Source of the DNA: Gaiella sp.
Lineage (GTDB): Bacteria; Actinomycetota; Thermoleophilia; Gaiellales; Gaiellaceae
Assembly: GCA_027493885.1 (NCBI GenBank)
Contig: JAOSJZ010000001.1
Coordinates: 1,978,622-2,042,621, forward strand
Reading direction: 5' to 3'
Length of the DNA: 64,000 bases
The number at the start of each line of letters is the position of its first letter. Position 1 is the stretch's first letter. Positions 37,290-45,742 of the stretch are shown piece after piece. The position numbers and the translations under genes are program-made. The notes under the pieces are model-generated. The model made no database searches. It was not told where the DNA came from and saw only the letters and a program-made list of their open reading frames with translations.

Positions 37290-37404
37290 GTGCCGTGTCT
37301 GTGCCGTCTTCGTGGCGTCCTTCGTACCGACTTTCCGCCAACCTCGTGCCAGCTTCCTGCTGCCCCGTGCCATTTTCGTGCCGTCACCGTGCCATTCTCC
37401 TGCC
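37290..37404. repeat. Array of about eleven degenerate 11-bp repeats
   Basis: The word GTGCC or a one- to two-base variant occurs at 37290, 37301, 37312, 37324, 37335, 37346, 37357 (weak), 37367, 37378, 37389 and 37400. Nearly all steps are exactly 11 bp (one 12, one 10), and the words are often followed by CTT or TTC. The period is one helical turn and not a multiple of three, so it is not a coding repeat. It lies in the 393-bp spacer upstream of the ECF42 operon and downstream of the helicase stop; the rest of that spacer has no gene. Confidence 0.65.
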
Positions 37405-37466
37405 AGGCCCACGGCGTCTTTCGCCCGGGGCGCGGCTGCGCCGCGACGACGCCCCGGTGGGCGTGC

Positions 37467-39740
37467 TCACGCGTGCGCGTCCGTCATCCGCCGAAGCAGC
37501 GTCCTCGCGGCGTCCTTGTCGAGGAGCTCGTTGAGATTGCCGCACTTCGGGCTCTGGACGCACGACGGGCATCCCGCACGGCACGGGCAGCGGTCGAGGA
37601 GGCGCGCGGTGTCGGCGACCCACTCGGCGAAGCAGTCGAAGCCCCGCTCGGCGATCCCGACCCCGCCCGCATGGCCCTCGTAGACGAAGACGGTCGGGCC
37701 GCCGGTCTGCTCGTGGACGTTCGTCGAGAGGCCGCCGATGTCCCAGCGGTCGCACATCGCGAAGAGCGGCAGGAGGGAGATGAGAGCATGCTCGGCGGCG
37801 TGGAGGGCGGAGACGAGCGTCGGCATCGTGTCGATCTCGTCGAGGAGCTCGCCGCCGGGCGAGAACCAGACGCCCTCGGTCTCGAACGACGTCGCGGGGA
37901 GGTCCAGCGGGGTCGTGTCGATCACGCTGCCGTCGGCGATCGCCTTGCGCTGGTATGCGATCACCCGCTCCGAGACGCCCACGCGGCCGTGGTGGAGCTC
38001 GACACCGGCCACGCGACGGGTGCGGAGCGCCTCGACGATCGACGTCTCGGTCTCCTTGCGCGGCTGCGTGTACCAGTCGACCGTGACGGAGCGGACGAGC
38101 GCCGTGCGCGCCTCGAGGTCGAGCGCCGTGACGCCGTACTGGTCGCCGAGGTGCAGGTACACGGCGCCGCCGTGGACCGTCGAGAAGGCGCGCTCGCGCT
38201 CGACGGTGCCGAGGACCGTGCCTGTCTGCTCGTCGACGACGACGAACGCCTCCGCGTCTCCGGAGCGGAGTGAGAGCCGCGCGGCCGGCGTGTCGCGGCC
38301 CCGCCAGACGTACCCCGTGGGAGTCGCCCGGAGCTCCGGGAGGACCGCCGCCCGCGCGAGCGCCTCGGGCCCGAGCACGCCGGCGTCCGCGCGGGTGAGC
38401 GGGCCCTCGTAGGCGGCCGAGAGCACGTGGCCGTCGAGAATCCGCGGGGTGGTCGGGTCGATCAGCGCGGCCTCGGCCGTCCGCTCGAGCAGCGCCGGCG
38501 GCTCGTCGACGAAGAACTGGTCGAGCGCGTCCTCGCTCGCGACCAGCACCGCGAGCCCGCGTGAGCGGCGTCCGGCCCGGCCCCACTGCTGGCGGAGCGA
38601 GGCGACGGTGCCGGGGAACCCGACCGAGATCGCGCAGTCGAGCGAGCCGACGTCGATCCCGAGCTCGAGCGCGCTGGTCGCGGTGACCCCGAGCAGGTCC
38701 CCCTCGACGAGGCGCCGCTCGATCTCGCGCCGCTGCTCGGGCGTGTAGCCAGCGCGGTAGGGGGCGAGCCTCCGCGCGGTCGCGGCGTCGAGCCGGTCGG
38801 CCGCGAACCGGTGGACGAGCTCGGCGGACTTCCGGCTCTTCGTGAAGCAGATCGTTCGCAGCCCGCTTCCGACGAGGCCCGCCAGCAGCCGCGCCGAGTC
38901 GCCGAGCGGGCTGGCGCGGATCCCGAGCTCGGCGTCGAGGAGCTCCGGGTTCCAGAGCACGATCTCGCGCTCGGCGCGCGGGGAGGTGTCGCCGTCGACC
39001 ACGCGGACGTCGAGGCCCGTGAGGCGCGAGGCCAGCTCTCCCGCGTTCGCGATCGTCGCCGACGCGAGGACGAACACGGGATCGGCGCCGTAGGCGAGCG
39101 CCAGCCGCCGCAGCCGCCGGATCACGTTCGCGACGTGTGAGCCGAACACGCCGCGGTAGACGTGGGCCTCGTCGATCACGACGACCCGCAGGTTGTGCAG
39201 CACGTCGCCCCAGCGATCGTGGTGGGGGAGGATGCCGACGTGGAGCATGTCGGGGTTCGTGAGAATCGCGTTGGCCGTCCGCCGAACGTGGGCGCGCCGC
39301 TCGGCCGGGGTGTCGCCGTCGTAGATCGCCGGTCGCAGCCCGCGGAGGCCGAGCCCGGCGAGCCAGCGGGCCTGGTCCTGGGCGAGCGCCTTCGTCGGGT
39401 AGAGGAACAGGGCGCGCGCTGCGTGCTGGCGCGCGATCGCGTCGAGGACCGGGAGCGAAAAGGAGAGCGACTTGCCGGATGCGGTACCGGTCGTCACGAC
39501 GACGCTCTCGCCGCGCGATGCGGCCTCCCAGGTTTCGACCTGATGGGCGTACAGCGCCGTCACGCCGCGACGTGCGAGCGCGTCGGCGACCGCGGGATGG
39601 AGGTCTTCCGGCAGTGGCTCCGAGCGGCCGCGGCGGGCGGGCTCGACGCCGCGGTAGGCCACCTCGGCGGCGTCGAGCAGGCCGTCCCAGGTCTCGGCCG
39701 CGGTCAGTCCGGCGGCTCCGCCGGGCGGAATCCCGCACAC
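37467..39740 (-). CDS. DEAD/DEAH-box helicase with DUF1998 (YprA/MrfA-like)
   Basis: 757 aa. Walker A VVTTGTASGKSLSFSLPVLD, DEAH box in VVVIDEAHVYRGVFGSHVAN, LASATIANAGELASRLTGL, SALELGIDVG, and motif VI RQQWGRAGRRSRG form the SF2 core. The C-terminal DUF1998 carries CPCRAGCPSCVQSPKCGNLN, a four-Cys metal site. The B. subtilis relative MrfA repairs mitomycin damage. The start is uncertain: GTG 39740 overlaps the upstream gene; CTG 39707 is another option. Confidence 0.88.
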   Translation of the reverse strand: MCGIPPGGAAGLTAAETWDGLLDAAEVAYRGVEPARRGRSEPLPEDLHPAVADALARRGVTALYAHQVETWEAASRGESVVVTTGTASGKSLSFSLPVLDAIARQHAARALFLYPTKALAQDQARWLAGLGLRGLRPAIYDGDTPAERRAHVRRTANAILTNPDMLHVGILPHHDRWGDVLHNLRVVVIDEAHVYRGVFGSHVANVIRRLRRLALAYGADPVFVLASATIANAGELASRLTGLDVRVVDGDTSPRAEREIVLWNPELLDAELGIRASPLGDSARLLAGLVGSGLRTICFTKSRKSAELVHRFAADRLDAATARRLAPYRAGYTPEQRREIERRLVEGDLLGVTATSALELGIDVGSLDCAISVGFPGTVASLRQQWGRAGRRSRGLAVLVASEDALDQFFVDEPPALLERTAEAALIDPTTPRILDGHVLSAAYEGPLTRADAGVLGPEALARAAVLPELRATPTGYVWRGRDTPAARLSLRSGDAEAFVVVDEQTGTVLGTVERERAFSTVHGGAVYLHLGDQYGVTALDLEARTALVRSVTVDWYTQPRKETETSIVEALRTRRVAGVELHHGRVGVSERVIAYQRKAIADGSVIDTTPLDLPATSFETEGVWFSPGGELLDEIDTMPTLVSALHAAEHALISLLPLFAMCDRWDIGGLSTNVHEQTGGPTVFVYEGHAGGVGIAERGFDCFAEWVADTARLLDRCPCRAGCPSCVQSPKCGNLNELLDKDAARTLLRRMTDAHA

Positions 39741-40078
39741 GAGAGGTTGAGGGCCGCGATCCGGCCGTCGACGACGACGGCGTACGCTGTGTGCTCGTTC
39801 TCCTGCCAGCCCTTCACCGGATCGCGCCCGTGGAAGCGGTAGCGAAGCCGGACACGGTCCGCGATCGGCACGACGTCGCCGTCCGTCACGACGAACGCGT
39901 CTAGCGCGAGCCACCCACGGTAGCGCGCAAGGATTTCCTCCGGGCCGTTCTCCACGCGAAGCTCGCGCGGCGTCAGCGCACGCAACCTCGCGCCGGGCGC
40001 GAAGCACGCGGCGATCCGGTCGAGGTCACGGTCCCGGATCGCCGCAAGCAGCTCCTCGACGACGGCCGTGTCTCCCAC
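39704..40078 (-). CDS. NTF2-like/SnoaL-fold protein
   Basis: 124 aa. VEELLAAIRDRDLDRIAACF followed by LRALTPRELRVENGPEEILA and WQENEHTAYAVVVDGRIAAL has the alpha-plus-beta pattern of the NTF2-like superfamily, which includes small polyketide cyclases, isomerases and ligand-binding proteins. No catalytic residue can be assigned. GTG 40078 has TACGCT 6 bp upstream. Confidence 0.7.
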   Translation of the reverse strand: MGDTAVVEELLAAIRDRDLDRIAACFAPGARLRALTPRELRVENGPEEILARYRGWLALDAFVVTDGDVVPIADRVRLRYRFHGRDPVKGWQENEHTAYAVVVDGRIAALNLSCAGFRPAEPPD

Positions 40079-40090
40079 GGGGCGAGCGTA
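40079..40090 (-). promoter_or_regulatory. Leaderless -10 box of the NTF2-like gene
   Basis: On the minus strand TACGCT (40090-40085) is followed by six bases and GTG 40078. Confidence 0.5.
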
Positions 40091-40107
40091 GACGAAGCTC
40101 GCGCCGG

Positions 40108-40428
40108 CTACGCGACGAGGGCTCGCTGGACGGCCTCGGCGTACCGGCGGCGCGGCTGTGCCCCGAGGATCGTCTCGACCGGCTCGCCGTGTGAGAACAC
40201 GATGACGGTCGGCAGGGAGAGGACGCCGTAGCGTGACGGGACGCCGTGATTCTCGTCGATGTCGAGGCACGCGAGCCGCAGCCGCCCCTCGTGCTCGCGG
40301 CCGAGGTCGGCGAGAATCGGCTCGATCGTCCGGCACGGCCGGCACAACGGAGCCGTGAACTCGACGAGCACCGGTAGCGTGGAGGCGAGCACCTCCGCCT
40401 CGAACGTCTGGTCGGTGACGTCGAGCAT
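40108..40428 (-). CDS. Thioredoxin-fold protein with CRPC active site
   Basis: 106 aa with the full thioredoxin fold: VLVEFTAPLCRPCRTIEPIL, ACLDIDENHGVPSRYGVLSL and cis-Pro in LPTVIVF. The active site is CRPC where thioredoxins usually have CGPC, and APLC replaces APWC. ATG 40428 lies 5 bp after the stop of the glycosyltransferase gene. It may reduce disulfides with altered redox potential. Confidence 0.85.
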   Translation of the reverse strand: MLDVTDQTFEAEVLASTLPVLVEFTAPLCRPCRTIEPILADLGREHEGRLRLACLDIDENHGVPSRYGVLSLPTVIVFSHGEPVETILGAQPRRRYAEAVQRALVA

Positions 40429-40433
40429 CGGCA

Positions 40434-41165
40434 CTAGAGCCGCCCCCGGAGGGCCTTCCAGCGCAGCACCGGCACCTGCCGCATCGCCTCGAGCACGATC
40501 GCACCGCTCATCTTCGACTCGCCCACGCGCCGATCGACGAACACGATCGGGATCTCGACGACCCGGAAGCCGGCACGAAGCGCACGGTACGTGCCCTCGA
40601 TCTGGAAGCCGTAGCCGCGAGCCGCGATCGCGTCGAGGTCGATCGTCTCGAGGACGCGGCGGCGGAAGCACTTGAAGCCGCCGGTCAGGTCACGCACGCC
40701 GACGCCGAGGACGACCCGCGCGTAGAGCGAGCCGCCGCGCGAGATGACGCGGCGCACGAGCCCCCAGTTCTCGGTCCCGCCGCCAGCGACCCAGCGCGAG
40801 CCGAGCGCGAGGTCGGCGCCCTCTTCGCAGGCGGCGATCAGCCGGGCGACGTCGCTGGGGTCGTGCGAGAAGTCGCAGTCCATCTCGAGCACGAGCTCCG
40901 CGCCCGTCGCGAGCACCCGCGTGAAACCGGCGAGGTACGCACGACCGATGCCCTCCTTTCGCTCCCGGTGGAGCACGTCGACCCACGGCAGCTCCGTCGC
41001 GAGGCGGTCGGCGATCTCACCCGTGCCGTCCGGCGAGCCGTCGTCGATCACGAGCACGCCGTCGCGCGACGTGTCGAGCACCTCACCGAGCGCGCGCACG
41101 AGCGGCTCGACGTTGTCGCGCTCGTTGTAGGTCGGCACGCAGACGACGGCGCGGGTCGGGCTCAC
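40434..41165 (-). CDS. Polyprenol monophosphomannose synthase-like glycosyltransferase (GT2)
   Basis: 243-aa DPM1-type enzyme: VVCVPTYNERDNVEPLVRAL, DDGSPDGTGEIAD, metal-binding EMDCDFSHDPSDVARLI, GSRWVAGGGTENWGLVRRVI and GVRDLTGGFKCFRRRVLE. It should transfer mannose (or another sugar) from the nucleotide to a polyprenyl phosphate at the cytoplasmic membrane for protein or glycan mannosylation. There is no fused Lnt-like domain as in mycobacterial Ppm1. GTG 41165 has a weak CAGACT box 6 bp upstream. Confidence 0.87.
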   Translation of the reverse strand: MSPTRAVVCVPTYNERDNVEPLVRALGEVLDTSRDGVLVIDDGSPDGTGEIADRLATELPWVDVLHRERKEGIGRAYLAGFTRVLATGAELVLEMDCDFSHDPSDVARLIAACEEGADLALGSRWVAGGGTENWGLVRRVISRGGSLYARVVLGVGVRDLTGGFKCFRRRVLETIDLDAIAARGYGFQIEGTYRALRAGFRVVEIPIVFVDRRVGESKMSGAIVLEAMRQVPVLRWKALRGRL

Positions 41166-41206
41166 CTGCGGAGTCTGCCCGCTCCGCTCGTCCGCGGGCC
41201 CGTCCC

Positions 41207-41218
41207 TATGATCGACGC
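41207..41218 (+). promoter_or_regulatory. Leaderless -10 box of polX
   Basis: TATGAT (41207-41212), six bases, then GTG 41219; no Shine-Dalgarno sequence. Confidence 0.55.
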
Positions 41219-42924
41219 GTGCCGCCGCTACCCCGCAACGCCGACGTCGCCGACACGCTCGAGGAGCTGGCCGACGTCTCCGAGATCCTCGGCGAGCAGG
41301 GATTCCGCGTCCTCGCCTACCGTCGCGCGGCCACGCGCGTCCGTGAGACAGGCGCGTCGATCGCGGAGCTGGCGCTGCAGGGGACGGCGAAGGAGTTGCC
41401 CGGGATCGGCGCGACGATCGAGTCGAAGATCGCCGAGCTCGCGGAGACGGGCTCGATGGCGGCGCTCGCGAAGCGGCGCGCCGAGGTTCCGGTGGAGGTG
41501 CGGCAGTTCCTGCGGCTCCCGGGTCTCGGGCCGAAGACCGCCGCCCGGATCTGGCGGGAGCTCGGCGTCACGACGCTGGAGGAGCTGCGCATCGCGGCCG
41601 AGCAGCAGCGCGTCCGTACGCTGCAAGGGCTCGGCGCGAAGAGTGAGGAGCGGATCCTCGAGGCGCTCGCGAAGGGCTTCGGGCCCGAGCCGGAGCGGCG
41701 CGGCCTGCTCGGCGTCGGCCTGCCGGTCGTGCGACAGGTCGTCGAGGAGCTGCGAGCGCATCCCGCCGCGGTCGAGGTCTCCGGCGCGGGCAGCATCCGG
41801 CGCGGCCGCGAGACCTTTCGCGACCTCGACGTGATCGCGACCGCGACCGACCCGCCGTCACTCATCGCACGCTTCGTGACGCTGCCATGGGTGCTCGAGG
41901 TCGCGGCCCGCGGCGACACGAAGGCGACGGTGGTCACCAAGCAGGGGTTGCGACTCGACCTGCGCGTCGTCCCGCCGGAGGACTTCGGCAGCCTCCTGCA
42001 GCACTTCACGGGCTCGAAGGACCACAACGTCGCGCTTCGCGAGGAGGCGCAACGTCGCGGGCTCTCGGTCTCGGAATACGGCGTCACCATCGTCGAGACC
42101 GGTGAGGTCCACCGGTTCGCCCGCGAGGACGAGCTCTACCGCTTCCTCGGCTACCAGCCGATCCCACCGGAGCTGCGCGAGAACGCGGGTGAGCTCGAGG
42201 CCGCGCGACACGGCGGCCTGCCGGAGCTCGTCGAGGTGACGGACCTCGTCGGCGAGCTCCACTGCCATTCGAGCTGGTCGTCCGACGGGAAGGCGTCGAT
42301 CGAGGAGATGGCGCGGACGGCGCGTTCGCTCGGGTACCGCTTCCTCGCGCTCACCGACCACTCGCACTATCTCCGCGAGGGGCGGATGGAGGCGCAGTGG
42401 GACGAGATCGACGGGGTCAACGAGCGAGTGAAGCCGTTCCGGGTGCTCAGGGGGTCGAGGCGAACATTCGCGCGGACGGCACCCTCGACGTCGCCGACGA
42501 ACTGCTCGCGGAGCTGGACTGGGTCGTCGCGTCGCTCCACCATTCCCTCGAGCGCGACCCGACCGAGCGGGTTCTCGCCGCGATCGACCACCCACACGTC
42601 GACTGCATCGGCCACCTCACCGGGCGCAAGCTCAACCGTCGCCCGGGCGCCGAGATCGACGTCGAGCGCGTCGTCGCCCGGGCGGCGGAGACCGGTACCG
42701 TCCTCGAGATCAACAGCCAGCCGGACCGGCTCGACATGCGAGACGTGCACGCGCGGCTCGCGGGCGAGGCCGGCGTGCCCGTCCCAGTGACGACCGACGC
42801 TCACTCGACCACCGCGCTCGGCTACCGCGAGCTCGGTGTCGCGCAGGCGCGGCGGGCGTGGCTGACGAAGGCGCAGGTGCTCAACACGCGCCCGTGGCGA
42901 GAGATCGCACGGCTCCGCAAGTGA
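41219..42924 (+). CDS. polX: DNA polymerase/3'-5' exonuclease PolX, frameshifted
   Basis: Family X repair polymerase fused to a PHP domain. The N-terminal helix-hairpin-helix region (FLRLPGLGPKTAARIWRELG) and the nucleotidyltransferase motif GAGSIRRGRETFRDLDVI (about residues 183-200) are followed by the PHP exonuclease: ELHCHSSWSSDGKASIEEMA and LALTDHSHYL. The frame is lost at a G5 run (42450-42454) and resumes VEANIRADGTLDVADELLAE; six G would give one 568-aa protein. GTG 41219 is set by the -10 box upstream. Its stop overlaps the next gene. Confidence 0.9.
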
Positions 42925-44222
42925 CGACCTTCCGCGACGACGGCGCCGCCGCGCTCGAGTGGGCGGCCTCGTACCTCGAGCGCGTGCGCGATCTCCCCGT
43001 CCTCTCGCAGGTCGCGCCCGGCGCGATCCGCGCGGCGCTGCCAGCCCGAGCCCCCGAGGCGCCCGAGCCGTTCGCGGCCGTCCTCCGCGACCTCGACGAC
43101 GTGCTGATGCCGGGGCTCACGCACTGGCAGAGCCCCCGCTACTTCGCCTATTTCGCGAGCACCGCCTCCGAGCCCGGGATCCTCGCAGAGCTCCTGAGCG
43201 CCGCGCTCAACCAGGTGGGGATCCTCTGGCGCGCCTCGCCGGCGCTCCAGGAGCTCGAGGAGGTGGCGCTCGCGTGGCTCGCCGACCTGCTCGGCCTGCC
43301 GGAGGGTTGGCACGGTCACATCGAGGACACGGCGTCCACCGGTCTCGTCACCGCGCTGGCGGCGGCGCGCGCCGCATCGCCGGGGAAACGGGTCGTCGTC
43401 TGCTCGGAGCACACGCACTCCTCGACGGCCAAAGCCGCGCGGCTGCTCGAGCTCGAGCTTCGCCCGGTCCGCGGCAACGCGGGCCACGGGATGCGCCTCG
43501 ACGAGGTCGACCTCTCGGGCGCGTGCGCCCTCGTCGCGACGATCGGGACGACCTCGTCAGCGGCGATCGATCCCGTGCCGGAGCTTGCGGCGATGTGCGC
43601 CGACGCCGGCGTCTGGCTGCACGTCGATGCCGCCTACGCGGGCAGCGCGGCCGTCTGCCCGGAGCTGCGTCCGCTCTTCGCGGGGTGGGAGCAGGCCGAC
43701 TCCCTCGGCGTCAACCCGCACAAATGGCTGCTCACCCCGATGGACTGCTCGGCGCTCTGGAGTCGCCGCCCCGACGATCTCCGGAACGCGTTCAGCCTCG
43801 TCCCGGAGTACCTGCGCGTGAGCGAGGACGTCGCCAGCCTGAGTGAGTACGGCGTCCCGCTCGGCCGGCGCTTCCGCGCGCTCAAGCTGTGGGCCGTGCT
43901 CCGTTGCTACGGCCGCGAGGGGCTGCAGGCGGTGATCCGCGAGCACGTTCGCCTCGCGGGGCTGTTCGAGCAATGGGTGCGCGACGAACCACGCTGGGAG
44001 GTGTGCGCGCCCAGGCACTTCTCGCTCGTCTGCTTCCGCCGCGACGGCTCGGACGAGGAGAACGAGGCGCTGCTCGAGCGCATCAACGCGACGGGCCTCG
44101 TCTTCCTCTCGCACACCCGACTCGACGGCCGGCTCGTGCTGCGACTCGCGATCGGCAACGCGGGCACCACCGAGGACGACGTCCGGCTCGCGTGGGAGGT
44201 CCTGCGGCGCGAGGCCCTGTAG
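42921..44222 (+). CDS. PLP-dependent group II (aromatic-L-amino-acid type) decarboxylase
   Basis: 433 aa. SPRYFAYFASTASEPGILAE and LNQVGILWRASPALQELEEV are signatures of the DDC family; HVDAAYAGSAAVCPELR and NPHKWLLTPMDCSALW give the cofactor Asp and the PLP Lys. Homologues decarboxylate Trp, Tyr, Phe or DOPA; the substrate cannot be chosen from sequence. GTG 42921 overlaps the polX stop as GTGA. Confidence 0.88.
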   Translation: MTTFRDDGAAALEWAASYLERVRDLPVLSQVAPGAIRAALPARAPEAPEPFAAVLRDLDDVLMPGLTHWQSPRYFAYFASTASEPGILAELLSAALNQVGILWRASPALQELEEVALAWLADLLGLPEGWHGHIEDTASTGLVTALAAARAASPGKRVVVCSEHTHSSTAKAARLLELELRPVRGNAGHGMRLDEVDLSGACALVATIGTTSSAAIDPVPELAAMCADAGVWLHVDAAYAGSAAVCPELRPLFAGWEQADSLGVNPHKWLLTPMDCSALWSRRPDDLRNAFSLVPEYLRVSEDVASLSEYGVPLGRRFRALKLWAVLRCYGREGLQAVIREHVRLAGLFEQWVRDEPRWEVCAPRHFSLVCFRRDGSDEENEALLERINATGLVFLSHTRLDGRLVLRLAIGNAGTTEDDVRLAWEVLRREAL

Positions 44223-44246
44223 GCGCCCCGGACGCTCGTGCGCTCG

Positions 44247-44957
44247 CTAGAGGCGCCGCAGCAGCTCGAGCACGCCGGCCGTTCCCTCCACGACGACGTC
44301 CGCAGCCGCGAGCAGCTCGGGGGGCGTCTCGCTCGAGCGCACCGCAACTCGGATCCCGAGCTCGAGCCCGTCGAGCCCCTGGAAGGCGTCGAGGTCGGTG
44401 CGGTCGTCGCCGACGTAGAGCGCCCGCGAGACGCCGGCGCGGGCAACGAGGGTGCACACGGCGGTCCCCTTGTGCGCGTCGACCGGAGGGCGAACCTCGA
44501 GCACCATGCGGCCCCACCGCGGGACGAGCCCGGCCGCCGACGCGGCCTCCGCCACGCGCGTCAGGTACGCGCGCGCCGCCGCCTCGTCGTCGGCCCGCCG
44601 AAAGTGGAAGGAGGCGGAGAGAGGCTTGCGCTCGGCGGGCCAGTCCACCCCCCGGGCGAACTCCGCGATCCGCTCCGCCCAATCGCGCGCTGCAGGGTCG
44701 AGCTCGAGCCCGTGCTCGCCCACGATCGCGACGCCCCGCACCCCGACCATCCGCTCGACATCGCTCCCGGGTCGCCCGCTCACGCACGCGACGAGCGCAT
44801 AGCGCCCGGCGAGTCGAGCGAGCTGGCGCCGGGTCTCGTCGGGCACACGGGCGTCCTCGGGCCGGTCGACGATCGGCGCGAGCGTCCCGTCGACGTCGAG
44901 CAGGACCGCGGCCCGCGCAGGCTCGGCCGCGAACGCGTGCAGCAGGTCGTCGGCCAT
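44247..44957 (-). CDS. otsB: Trehalose-6-phosphate phosphatase
   Basis: HAD-superfamily phosphatase, 236 aa. Catalytic VLLDVDGTLAPIVDRP (nucleophile Asp in DVDGT), VSGRPGSDVERM, VEVRPPVDAHKGTAV-like segment at MVLEVRPPVDAHKGTAV with the conserved Lys, and LYVGDDRTDLDAFQGL for metal binding. It dephosphorylates trehalose-6-phosphate to trehalose. No otsA synthase is nearby. ATG 44957 is divergent from the TauE-like genes. Confidence 0.9.
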   Translation of the reverse strand: MADDLLHAFAAEPARAAVLLDVDGTLAPIVDRPEDARVPDETRRQLARLAGRYALVACVSGRPGSDVERMVGVRGVAIVGEHGLELDPAARDWAERIAEFARGVDWPAERKPLSASFHFRRADDEAAARAYLTRVAEAASAAGLVPRWGRMVLEVRPPVDAHKGTAVCTLVARAGVSRALYVGDDRTDLDAFQGLDGLELGIRVAVRSSETPPELLAAADVVVEGTAGVLELLRRL

Positions 44958-44965
44958 GGGCGACC

Positions 44966-44978
44966 TAGGATACGAGCG
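44966..44978 (+). promoter_or_regulatory. Leaderless -10 box of the TauE-like pair
   Basis: TAGGAT (44966-44971), seven bases, then GTG 44979. Favours GTG 44979 over ATG 45000 as start. Confidence 0.5.
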
Positions 44979-45350
44979 GTGCGCCCCGAACGGCTTCCGA
45001 TGACCGCTCGGCTTGTCGCGATCGGTCTCGTCGCAGGCGTGTTCTCGACCCTCTTCGGGGTCGGCGGAGGGATCATCGTCGTCCCGCTGCTGGTCGGGCT
45101 GACGGCGTTTCCGGCGCACGCGGCGGCGGCGACGTCGCTCGGCGCGATCCTCGTCACCGCCACGGCAGGCGTCGTCCTCTACGCCGTTCGCGGCGAGCTC
45201 GAGCCGTGGTACGCCGCGCTCGTCGGTCTTCCGGCGGTCGTCGGCGCCGTCGCGGGCGCACACCTCCAGCAGCGCCTCTCGGGTCGTGCGCTGACTCTCG
45301 CGTTCGCCGGGCTCCTCGCGGTCATCGGGGCCTGGCTCGTCGGCGGATGA
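44979..45350 (+). CDS. TauE/SafE-like half transporter, first half
   Basis: 123 aa, three to four membrane helices, with the family motif STLFGVGGGIIVVPLLVGLT near the N-terminus and AHAAAATSLGAILVTATAGV. Complete TauE/SafE sulfite/sulfoacetate exporters are about 250 aa with two such repeats; here each repeat is a separate gene. The stop overlaps the second half-gene (ATGA), so a heterodimer is likely. The ligand is unknown. Confidence 0.82.
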   Translation: MRPERLPMTARLVAIGLVAGVFSTLFGVGGGIIVVPLLVGLTAFPAHAAAATSLGAILVTATAGVVLYAVRGELEPWYAALVGLPAVVGAVAGAHLQQRLSGRALTLAFAGLLAVIGAWLVGG

Positions 45351-45742
45351 CCGGCTGGACGATCGCGGCCGCGCTGTGTCTCGGCTTCGGCGCCGGGCTG
45401 CTCTCCGGCGTGTTCGGCGTCGGCGGCGGGATTCTGTTCGTGCCGACGCTGCTCCTCCTCGGGCTCGGACAGGTCGAGGCGTCGGCGACGTCGCTGCTGG
45501 CGATCGTCCCGACCGCCGCGGTCGGCGCCTGGCGCCAGCGGACGTACGGCAATCTCAGGGTCCGAGCGGCTGCGCTCGTCGGCGGGGTGTCTGTCCTCGG
45601 GGCCGAGCTCGGCGTTCAGGCAGCGACGCGGATCGACGAGAGTCTTCTCCGGCGCCTGTTCGGCGTCCTGCTGCTCACCGTCGCGGCGCAGCTCGCGATT
45701 CGCACGCTCCGCCAGGGCCGGCGCTACCCTGACGAAGCGTGA
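45347..45742 (+). CDS. TauE/SafE-like half transporter, second half
   Basis: 131 aa with the same repeat: LLSGVFGVGGGILFVPTLLL, then VEASATSLLAIVPTAAVGAW and a C-terminal helix. Both halves keep the GVGGG motif, so neither is a truncated leftover of the other. ATG 45347 overlaps the first half; the stop overlaps the M23 peptidase start (GTGA). Confidence 0.82.
   Translation: MTGWTIAAALCLGFGAGLLSGVFGVGGGILFVPTLLLLGLGQVEASATSLLAIVPTAAVGAWRQRTYGNLRVRAAALVGGVSVLGAELGVQAATRIDESLLRRLFGVLLLTVAAQLAIRTLRQGRRYPDEA

Noticed and set aside
37290..37404. CRISPR array
   Set aside because: The repeats are 11 bp, contiguous and degenerate with no unique spacers, and no cas genes are present.
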